Shown here: piece after piece, positions 1 through 6,293 of the stretch
How positions within the stretch are numbered: the stretch's first letter is position 1
Layout of the letters: each line of letters opens with the position of its first letter
Assembly (NCBI GenBank): GCA_027365835.1
Contig: DAHXLU010000004.1
Coordinates: forward strand, 1 to 18,646
Reading direction: 5' to 3'
Source of the DNA: JAJZMA01 sp021850405
GTDB taxonomy: Bacteria; Chloroflexota; Dormibacteria; Aeolococcales; Aeolococcaceae
Length of the DNA stretch: 18,646 nt
Translations under genes and position numbers: made by a program
The notes under the pieces: generated by a model
Databases searched by the model: none
Told to the model about the DNA's origin: nothing
What the model saw: the letters and a program-made list of their open reading frames with translations, nothing else

Positions 1-199
1 GGGGCCCATGATATCTGATACATCGGGATATGCTTCGTTCGGCAGCACCTCCCAGAACCGCTCGCGGCCCGTGCTCATGCCGACCAGACACAGTTTCCAC
101 ATTATCAACAGCGGACATTCAGGTTTGTCTCAAAAACGGGGTCAACTCCACCTGAGCAATGTCCGCCCTGTGTCCGTTCAAAAAAACTACCTTCGGGAC

Positions 200-1252
200 A
201 TGAACGAAAATGCGCAACGGGGCAGTCTTCCAGCAGGGCGATCTGGGCGCCCATCAGTCCTGCAGCTAATGCTGGCTCGCAACATAAGCAAAACCAGGAA
301 GCATCTAAAGGCGTATGCACTCCCGCTGGCATTGGGCCTGCTTATCATGCCGCACCTTTCGTTGCCGGTCTTCCTGCTGTTTCGGGCCTCAGGACTCTTT
401 TTTCTCGGTTACGGGACAGTAACAGCTACGCGTGGCGCAATTCATCTGCTGAAGGCGATTGTTCGGATGAAAATGCGGAAGTACCTGCCCCAGAGGCTGG
501 ATGGCGAGGAGGCGGGCACCGGTGCCCCAACACGCGAGCTGCCCGAACAGGAAGCTCCTTCCCCGGAGGCACCTGTACTGGGAGAAGACCCACCAACGAT
601 CAACAACGAGACTGCCAGCCCAAGCGCTCCTGTGGAGGAGAGCAGGATTCCACAGAAGCCAGAGCGGCCGGCAACCCCTACTGCCCCTGTAGCAGAAGGA
701 GTTGCTTCCCCTCTGGCGGAAAGCGGTTCTGGCACCAATACAGCGGGGAATCGGGCTCCCCTGAAGTGGAACACCCCAACTCCGCAAGTGCAGGAAGCAC
801 CCGCCCTGGCCCAATCTGCCGAGTCACTTGCAAAGAAAAAAGTATTTGACACACCTTCCCACCCAACCCAGAGAGCCCCCCAGGTGGTGAGCGGCCCTGC
901 GAGCGAGGGTCAGACCGGCGCCGGGTTTTACCGCGATGTCCTGAAAATGGTAGCTACCGTAAAGCAGCCAGCCCTGGCCCAGATGGTGGCAAAGACGGCC
1001 CTTGAACGGGGTGGGGCTCCCAGCGATCCAGCGTCCCTGTCCTTCCAGAGGGTCCTGGCAGAGATTGCCTCTGGTCCTGCAAACATGCAACATGCGCAGC
1101 GCTCTGCACGCCAGCTCCTTGCGGCTCACGCAGACGGTCCTGCAGCAGCCGGCGGCCCCGCACGCAGCAAAAGCCAGGCAGCCGTAGCCGGAGTCCAGAC
1201 CCGGACCGTTTCAGCACCGGCCCGGAGCGGAGAATCCCTGGGTGGCCTCTAG
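200..1252 (+). CDS. Hypothetical membrane-anchored protein with a long Pro/Ala-rich tail
   Basis: I do not recognise a family. From the ATG at 200 the product is 350 residues. The open frame extends upstream to an ATG at position 8, but those extra 64 residues are low in hydrophobic pattern and have no ribosome site, so I prefer 200; an ATG at 269 is also possible. A hydrophobic stretch at residues about 38-76 (with ALPLALGLLIMPHLSLPVFL and LFFLGYGTVTA) could form two closely spaced membrane helices flanked by basic residues (KTRKHLK before, RMKMRKYL after). The next 150 or so residues are rich in Pro, Ala, Glu and Thr and probably disordered. A more structured segment (GAGFYRDVLKMVATVKQPAL, then LAQMVAKTALERGG) precedes an Ala-rich C-terminus. 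It lies alone on the + strand and stops before a long gene-poor stretch. The reading frame is probably real because the membrane segment is well formed, but the start and the role are uncertain. Confidence 0.55.
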   Translation: MNENAQRGSLPAGRSGRPSVLQLMLARNISKTRKHLKAYALPLALGLLIMPHLSLPVFLLFRASGLFFLGYGTVTATRGAIHLLKAIVRMKMRKYLPQRLDGEEAGTGAPTRELPEQEAPSPEAPVLGEDPPTINNETASPSAPVEESRIPQKPERPATPTAPVAEGVASPLAESGSGTNTAGNRAPLKWNTPTPQVQEAPALAQSAESLAKKKVFDTPSHPTQRAPQVVSGPASEGQTGAGFYRDVLKMVATVKQPALAQMVAKTALERGGAPSDPASLSFQRVLAEIASGPANMQHAQRSARQLLAAHADGPAAAGGPARSKSQAAVAGVQTRTVSAPARSGESLGGL

Positions 1253-1811
1253 GGCATCTATTACGTAGGGCGCCAGGTCAGGTGCCGGGGTGCGATCCCA
1301 GCGGCAGCCCACAGGAAAAAAGCTCGAAACAACCCTTACAACGGAAAAACGGTCAGCGGCTGACTGGTCTAGCTGCGCCCGGCGAGCATGCCAAGGTCCA
1401 GATGCTCACCCCAGTCCTCGACTACCCCGGACAGGTCCATCTCTCCAGCACCCATCTCGCCAAAACCCGCCCCATTGCGATGTTGCGGGGGGATTCTCTG
1501 GCTGTATCCTGTCGCAATCGAAAGGGTATATGCCTCAATCACTGGTGGAGCAAAGCCCGCCGGCGTCACCGATAGCAGTCCCTTCAACATAGGACCGTAT
1601 TCTAGCGCAACCGACCCAGGTTTGTGGGGCCTCCGGAACAGCATCCCAGGGCAGGCAGATAACACAAATAAGTAGCAATTGCGAAACAGCGATGTCCGTC
1701 CCCATCCAGAAGGCCTAGAATGCGTTCAGACACGGACAGCCGCGCCCGGCTCCGCCTGGCTCCAGCCAGAGGAACCCCCCGCACTGTGGGCAGGTCCAGA
1801 GGAGAAGACTG
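1253..1811. other. Gene-poor stretch of about 560 bases
   Basis: Short open frames exist on both strands here (for example 1369-1665 on the - strand and 1388-1675 on the + strand). None has a ribosome site or a recognisable domain, and they contradict one another. The segment is less GC-rich near 1660-1690. A small 5-bp hairpin (CTGGC, TCCA, GCCAG) lies near 1757-1771, shortly before the TTG start at 1812. It most likely holds the 3' end of the upstream transcript and the promoter of the signalling locus, but I cannot place a convincing -10/-35 pair. Confidence 0.5.
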
Positions 1812-2465
1812 TTGAGTCCAGAAGAGGCCGGAAAGCAGGGGCTGGGAGTACTCGCCCGGGACACCGTACGTACCATTCTTGTGGTCTCAGACGATGGAGA
1901 CATGGCCGTCGCGCTCCACGAGCGTGTCGACCGCGCCTATGCACTGGTGCGCGATGTCCGGGGCGAAGAACTACCGCAAGGGATCGCAGCATGTGCGCCA
2001 TGGCCATGGATGCTGGTAGGTGCCACTCCCACCATTCCCTCTGGCAGTCTTGCTGAACTGAAGGAGCGCCCAGTCATCATCCACTGGATGGCAGGCAAAG
2101 AGCCAGAAGGATTGCCAGCGCATGCGCAGCCGTTTGAGCGATTCTCGCAACTTGCAGAGCGGGTGAAAACCGCACTGACCCAGGAGGTAGCAGGAATGCG
2201 CCTTTCCCTGGGGCTGGGGGTTGAGCTGCCAGATGGAACTCTCGCCCGCTCCTCTGAGCTGCAAGCCCTTGTTTCTGCTCACCCGTACCCCTTTGATGTA
2301 CCGCTCGACGCATTCAGATCGGCAGGACGGGTACTGGCCCAGCACAGGATCGGATGGCGGCCAGCCCGGTACCAGCTACCGTCCGGGGCGAGTGGCGTAG
2401 CCCTGGTGGATGTAGGAGCGCTCGAGGCCGACGGGGGTTTGACAGAAAGGGGAGGAAAGGCATGA
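1812..2465 (+). CDS. Degenerate receiver-domain (pseudo-receiver) regulator
   Basis: The product is 217 residues. The TTG start at 1812 is supported by GAGGAG eight bases upstream. Residues about 19-123 follow a receiver-like pattern: beta-1 with an acidic pair (TILVVSDDGD, D27/D28), a strand where the phosphoacceptor Asp should lie (PWMLVGATP, residues 65-73, no Asp), a further strand (RPVIIHWMAG) and a terminal helix (FSQLAERVKTAL). It therefore looks unable to be phosphorylated in the normal way. The C-terminal part, residues about 133-200, contains AHPYPFD, then AGRVLAQHRIGW, then PARYQLP. It resembles by eye the C-terminal region of the next gene, so the two may be paralogous regulators. 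The gene overlaps the next by four bases (ATGA), implying translational coupling. The receiver assignment comes from pattern reading, not from a search. Confidence 0.72.
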   Translation: MSPEEAGKQGLGVLARDTVRTILVVSDDGDMAVALHERVDRAYALVRDVRGEELPQGIAACAPWPWMLVGATPTIPSGSLAELKERPVIIHWMAGKEPEGLPAHAQPFERFSQLAERVKTALTQEVAGMRLSLGLGVELPDGTLARSSELQALVSAHPYPFDVPLDAFRSAGRVLAQHRIGWRPARYQLPSGASGVALVDVGALEADGGLTERGGKA

Positions 2466-3100
2466 GAGCCAATGCCGAAGTGATCATTCTGGAAGACGAC
2501 GCAGAGAAACTCGAAGAGCTGCGCCAGCACTTCATCCGCAAGCGTTTTCATCCCCTTACGGCAAGAAGTGCTTCCCGGGCAATCAGCGTGCTGCGCAACA
2601 ACCTGGAAAGCAGTCGCCCTATCCTTGCCATTGTGGACTGGGACCTGAGCAACTCTCCGGATCACGCATTTACCAGCACTGATTTCCTCTCAGTTCTGGC
2701 AAGGGATGTGCCAGACTGCCTGGTCATTGTCTATTCGGCCAATGTGGACTCGTTTCGGGTCCGCTCGGAGATCCACCGGGCCCACCCACGCTCCTGGCTG
2801 CACGACAAGCGGGAGGGTGACCAGTCCCTTATTGACCGGGTAGACAGGATGCTGGACCAGACAGTTGAGGATCTTAGGGTCAAGGACGGCTCGGTTGTAA
2901 TCCACATTCCCACCAAGGACGAACATCACCACCGGGAGGCAGTGCGACTGGTTGTCCACTACCCCGAAATTGTCACCTTCCACTCAGATACCGCAACCAA
3001 GGCGGTACGACGGTTTGGCGACTGGCTGGCACGCCACAACTCCAAGGTTACCCTCATAAGCCATGGAAACCGCAAGTACCGCCTTACTGTACTCAAATGA
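2462..3100 (+). CDS. Response regulator with complete receiver domain and unassigned C-terminal effector
   Basis: The product is 212 residues. The ATG at 2462 follows GGGGAGGAAAGGC, a strong ribosome site inside the end of the previous gene. The N-terminal 130 residues carry the receiver constellation: acidic cluster E11-D12-D13 (IILEDDAEKL), phosphoacceptor D59 in AIVDWD, S92 in VIVYSA, and K116 in HDKREGD. Such domains accept phosphate on the Asp from a histidine kinase. The C-terminal region, residues about 144-212 (VVIHIP, then EAVRLVVHYPEIVTF, then AVRRFGDWLARHNSKVTLIS, then NRKYRLT), has a helix-helix-strand pattern that could be a winged-helix DNA-binding domain. I cannot name the family. 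The gene is coupled to the pseudo-receiver upstream. An atypical HATPase protein starts 66 bases downstream and is the obvious partner. Confidence 0.82.
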   Translation: MRANAEVIILEDDAEKLEELRQHFIRKRFHPLTARSASRAISVLRNNLESSRPILAIVDWDLSNSPDHAFTSTDFLSVLARDVPDCLVIVYSANVDSFRVRSEIHRAHPRSWLHDKREGDQSLIDRVDRMLDQTVEDLRVKDGSVVIHIPTKDEHHHREAVRLVVHYPEIVTFHSDTATKAVRRFGDWLARHNSKVTLISHGNRKYRLTVLK

Positions 3101-3166
3101 CCTGCCAGAAAACCAGCAATACTGAGTGCCTGACGGCAGAAAGCGGACAAGGGCAACAAAAGAGAC

Positions 3167-4480
3167 GTGAACCTCACCACCACTGACATTGAGAACCTGC
3201 CACTTCCTGCCTGCGCCATAGACGACCAGGGGACCATTATTGCAGCCACCCCAGAGTGGGAGGGCGCCCTTCCGGGAGCAGTCGCATACCAGGTGCGCCG
3301 CAATCAGCTCATCATCGCCACCGCGCGCCCCCAGCCAGAATGCGAGGTTGTGCTGGCAAAGCTGCTCGACGCCATCGACAACACAGCATCGCAGGTCTCC
3401 CCGATCCAGGCCAGGCGGGTGATCATGCTCGGCGCCTCCCTGAGAATCATCGCAGGACGAATGCTCCACACGTCCGGCAGCAGTATCGACACGCTGGAGT
3501 ATGCCAGGGCAGGGATAAGTGCCAGAACTGGACTACAGGTGACCACAGAGAAAGATCCTCCCTTCAATCTTGCCTGCCCCGAGATCGCTGCGCTGGTGCT
3601 GGTGCAATTTGCCTCCAATGCCGAGAGACATGCACACGCCAGCAGCATTACCATCTCGGCACGGGAAAACATCTTCTCCGTCTCCTGGCCGGGCACACTG
3701 CCTCATACAGAGGTAAATACGGGACGCCAGCGAGTGTCCCGGGACCGGTGGGGGATGGGCTTTGCCCGGATCGCTGCAGACAGCATAGGTGGAGCGGTCT
3801 ATCCACTTCATGACCGCAACGATGGTTCCATCGAGGCCACACTTGAGGTGGGACTGAACCGGCTCTCCCTCCCGCTTGCAGCTGTCAGGGACGGAGCAGT
3901 CCTGAAAGCCACCCGGCCCTGGGATGAGGAGACCGGTTACCAGCCCGGGCGAGAACTGGCTCCAAACTCCAAACTCTCTGCCACGGTACTGGCGGCGGAG
4001 CGCAGTCCTGGAGAGATTGTGGTTACAGAGGGCTGGTGGGCACGGGCCACGAGGGGACATACCTGGGTGGCAATTCCACCAGATGACATCCTGGACCGGG
4101 CACGTGATGTAGTGGATGGCATGGTGCACGAAAGGGCTCTCTGGGAGGGGGTGCCAGAACCGGCACAGTCGCGTGTCTTTGCTCTTGCCAGCCTGCTGGG
4201 AGCACTGCTTGGGACTCCTCTGCCACGGGTCACCGGGGACACCTGGAACCGGAAATACCCTGAGCTGGGAGCAGCCTTTGCCGTTCCTTTTCCCCCACCT
4301 GCCTTTGATGGGCTGGGCGCGATAGATCCGCGGATCGTGGCATTTCTGGCCTCGGAATTTGGCGAAGGGTTTGAGGTAGAGGGAGACAACATGTTCCTGC
4401 GCATCCACCCAGAGCGTCTGTCAGATCCGTTTGTCAGGGTCTTTGTTGCACCAGACGACAATGCGCTGAAACTTACCTGA
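3167..4480 (+). CDS. Atypical PAS/HATPase sensor-kinase-like protein with a novel C-terminal region
   Basis: The product is 437 residues from a GTG at 3167; the ribosome site is weak. No membrane segment is seen, so it is probably cytoplasmic. Residues about 8-55 look like a short PAS domain (LPLPACAIDDQGTIIAATPE). Residues about 60-125 occupy the dimerisation-helix position but show no H-E/D phosphoacceptor motif; the only nearby His is H101 in RMLHTSG. The HATPase part is clear: N box LVLVQFASNAERHAHAS (N151) and G2 box GMGFARIAADSIGG (196-209). The G1-box DxG appears as SVSWPG (171-176), so the adenine-contacting Asp is missing. About 200 residues follow the ATPase fold (240-437) that I do not recognise, with WWARATRGHTWVAIPPDDIL and DPRIVAFLASEFGEGFEVEG. 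It may act as a phosphatase, a scaffold or an ATP sensor rather than as a normal kinase. It is convergent with the zincin gene. Confidence 0.75.
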   Translation: MNLTTTDIENLPLPACAIDDQGTIIAATPEWEGALPGAVAYQVRRNQLIIATARPQPECEVVLAKLLDAIDNTASQVSPIQARRVIMLGASLRIIAGRMLHTSGSSIDTLEYARAGISARTGLQVTTEKDPPFNLACPEIAALVLVQFASNAERHAHASSITISARENIFSVSWPGTLPHTEVNTGRQRVSRDRWGMGFARIAADSIGGAVYPLHDRNDGSIEATLEVGLNRLSLPLAAVRDGAVLKATRPWDEETGYQPGRELAPNSKLSATVLAAERSPGEIVVTEGWWARATRGHTWVAIPPDDILDRARDVVDGMVHERALWEGVPEPAQSRVFALASLLGALLGTPLPRVTGDTWNRKYPELGAAFAVPFPPPAFDGLGAIDPRIVAFLASEFGEGFEVEGDNMFLRIHPERLSDPFVRVFVAPDDNALKLT

Positions 4481-4523
4481 AGTACTGCTTTCCCCTATAA
4501 GGCTGCAAGGCTGCCCGCCAGAA

Positions 4524-4554
4524 GACGGGGCGGTCAGGCGACCTGCTGGCCGTC
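4524..4554 (-). other. Inverted repeat around the zincin stop codon
   Basis: On the - strand the arms GACGG and CCGTC (extendable to six pairs with one wobble) enclose the TGA stop at 4536-4534. A smaller GGTC/GACC hairpin lies inside. There is no T run after it, so it is at best a weak or factor-assisted 3' end structure between two convergent genes. Confidence 0.3.
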
Positions 4555-5661
4555 CTGTCCCCCAAGACCAAGCTGTCGCCAGAACTCCGGCACATTGGCA
4601 GCTTCCCAGGCGGAGTAACCGCCCGGCTGGGCTACAAAACGCTTCCAGACCGCAGACAGCACCCCTGGTACAGACCGGGGCCCATGGGCAGGAGAATCAA
4701 ACGGGGTCAGCCCCAGGGCCTTGCAGCCAGCAATCACGTTTCGGGCCAGCTCCGCAAGGAGCGGGGCAGGGGCGGTCTTGTCGTAGAGGCTGCTCTTTAC
4801 GTCCTGCCGCGCTGCCACCATATCCGACCAGAGCCGTGTCACCTCAGAGGCGTCACTGGCATGTCCCATCTCGTCCAGCACAGAAGTTATCGCACGCAGC
4901 TGACTGTCATAGGACGGATGGTTCGAGCGGTGCTGGTAGACACTCACTGAGCGCCCGGCCGCCTGCCGCACCTGCTGGCCCCCAAACGATGGCCCCAGAA
5001 GATAGGTTGCAACCATGTCGCATACCAGCTCTTCCATCCAGCCTCTGCTGTAGGCCGCCAGAAGCTCCCCGCCAACCTCCCTGGAAAGTCCTGGAAATTG
5101 CGCCTTGGCCGCATCCGAGTAGCGCTCCAGCGATGCGACGAACTTGCCCAGCAGCTGGGGCCGCTCCCTTGAGTAGAGAATGTGTGCCATTTCATGGGCG
5201 ATATCTGGCCATGCCAGCAGCAGGTCATCGTCGCCGGCATTGACACTGATGATATCCAGTCCCAGGGTCGTGAAATAGGCACCATCGGAGGAGCTGACGA
5301 CCAGGGGGGTCGTGCGGTAGGGCCACTTCACCTCCCGCCCCAGCCTCCGCACCAGTGCAGTCAGCTTTGCATCAGCAGCGCTGTAGCGCTCAATAGCGGG
5401 GACAACCAGCCGCTGGGTGAGGCTTACCTCCTCCTGCAGCCGCCGGTAGATCTGGGCATATGTCGTGGCAAGTGACGCATCCTGGAACGAGGGGTCATCC
5501 ACATTGGCGCGGATGTCACGCCTCACCTTGGCCAGGTTGGCACGGGCATCCCGTGCATGCTCACGCACGTCCGGATGCAGTTTCGGGTCAGCGAGCCTCT
5601 CCTCCAGCACCACACAGCGCCGCTCCAGGTCCAGGTACAGGCCATGCAGAAAGGAGTCCAT
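4534..5661 (-). CDS. Predicted zinc metallopeptidase (HExxH zincin)
   Basis: The product is 375 residues. The start is the ATG at 5661, preceded by TGGGAG seven to eight bases upstream; a longer open frame to 5892 overlaps the preceding gene and lacks a start signal. The active-site motif is plain: WPDIAHEMAHILYS, giving zinc ligands H156 and H160 and catalytic E157. A second helix about 50 residues later, GWMEELVCDMVATYLLGP (E210/E211, D215), fits the third-ligand helix of gluzincin-like peptidases. The first 110 residues are strongly helical and charged (DLERRCVVLEERLADP, then IYRRLQEEVSLTQRLVVPAI), possibly coiled coil. No signal peptide or membrane helix is seen, so it should be cytoplasmic, which is less common for this type of enzyme. 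It begins two bases after the stop of the small upstream gene, so the two are surely cotranscribed. Substrate unknown. Confidence 0.82.
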   Translation of the reverse strand: MDSFLHGLYLDLERRCVVLEERLADPKLHPDVREHARDARANLAKVRRDIRANVDDPSFQDASLATTYAQIYRRLQEEVSLTQRLVVPAIERYSAADAKLTALVRRLGREVKWPYRTTPLVVSSSDGAYFTTLGLDIISVNAGDDDLLLAWPDIAHEMAHILYSRERPQLLGKFVASLERYSDAAKAQFPGLSREVGGELLAAYSRGWMEELVCDMVATYLLGPSFGGQQVRQAAGRSVSVYQHRSNHPSYDSQLRAITSVLDEMGHASDASEVTRLWSDMVAARQDVKSSLYDKTAPAPLLAELARNVIAGCKALGLTPFDSPAHGPRSVPGVLSAVWKRFVAQPGGYSAWEAANVPEFWRQLGLGGQDGQQVA

Positions 5662-5663
5662 AG

Positions 5664-6062
5664 CTATCTCCCACCCAGATGGCGATACAGGTTGCTTGCC
5701 TCCTCGTCCAGGGCAGCACACACAGTATCCAGGGTCCGGATCTCCTGCTCCCCCACTTCGGGAAATGGCTGTGACAGCCGCTCCACCAGAGTAGCCACCC
5801 CAGGGACGGCATCCAGCGAGGAGCTGCCCCTGCCAGAAAGATAGCCGCTGCGGTCCCTCGCCGCCGTAAGCAGCTCCACCAGGCGCCTGCAATCTACATC
5901 ACTGGCACGCACCGGCCGGGATGTGGCAGAAGCCTGACTGACTGCCTTCTTGATGGCAAGTGCTCCGTTGCTCACCCCCAGGGAAAGCTGGGCGACATGC
6001 CGGTACGCCTCTCCAGCCCTGCGGCTGCTGTGTACGTCTGACTGTGCAATGTCCAGCTCCAC
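5664..6062 (-). CDS. Small helical protein coupled to the zincin gene
   Basis: I do not recognise this protein. The stop codon lies two bases before the zincin start, which makes it an operon partner. The frame opens as far as a TTG at 6125. I chose the GTG at 6062 (132 residues, beginning MELDIAQSDVHSS) because the extra 21 residues upstream look non-coding, but neither start has a good ribosome site. The protein is soluble and appears mostly helical: AGEAYRHVAQLSLGVSNGAL, then DCRRLVELLTAARDRSGYL, then VATLVERLSQPF and IRTLDTVCAALDEEASNLYR. No catalytic motif is visible. Given the pairing, it could be a substrate, inhibitor, adaptor or regulator of the metallopeptidase; that is inference only. 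Confidence 0.6.
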   Translation of the reverse strand: MELDIAQSDVHSSRRAGEAYRHVAQLSLGVSNGALAIKKAVSQASATSRPVRASDVDCRRLVELLTAARDRSGYLSGRGSSSLDAVPGVATLVERLSQPFPEVGEQEIRTLDTVCAALDEEASNLYRHLGGR

Positions 6063-6272
6063 GCATGATATTGTGCAACGGAATGGCTGAACGGCGGACG
6101 TATACGACAACGTTGACCATAACAACGACAGAGCATATGAGGACTAGCTTCCAAACCGGGCGGACCGATCAGGCAAAAACCCATCCGACCCTGGGGCTAT
6201 AGCCTACATAGTGCCTGTAATGTTTGGGCCATTGAGCCCCGCTCCTGCATCGCACGGGCAGAAGCTGGAAGG

Positions 6273-6293
6273 CGCGCTCTTTTTCAGAGCGCG
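6273..6293 (-). terminator. GC-rich hairpin at the end of the DUF4388-like gene
   Basis: A perfect 8-bp stem (CGCGCTCT / AGAGCGCG) with a five-base loop. On the - strand the TGA stop of the 700-residue gene lies at the stem-loop junction. The sequence after it on the - strand is pyrimidine-rich but has no clean T run, so termination may be partial. Confidence 0.5.

Noticed and set aside
1369..1665. 98-residue - strand frame in the gene-poor region
   Set aside because: It has no ribosome site, overlaps equally long frames on the other strand, and shows no recognisable domain.
1715..1903. Possible zinc-ribbon peptide on the - strand (CPQCGG then GCPC)
   Set aside because: The Cys pattern is tempting, but the frame overlaps the start of the supported regulator gene on the other strand, has a poor ribosome site and no further conserved features.
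3533..4408. 291-residue open frame on the - strand
   Set aside because: It is antisense to the HATPase gene, whose N and G2 boxes settle the coding strand.
6113..6141. Promoter-like TTGACC - 17 bases - TATGAG on the + strand
   Set aside because: The spacing is right but it points away from any gene, into the 3' end of the DUF4388-like gene. The -10 box matches only partly.
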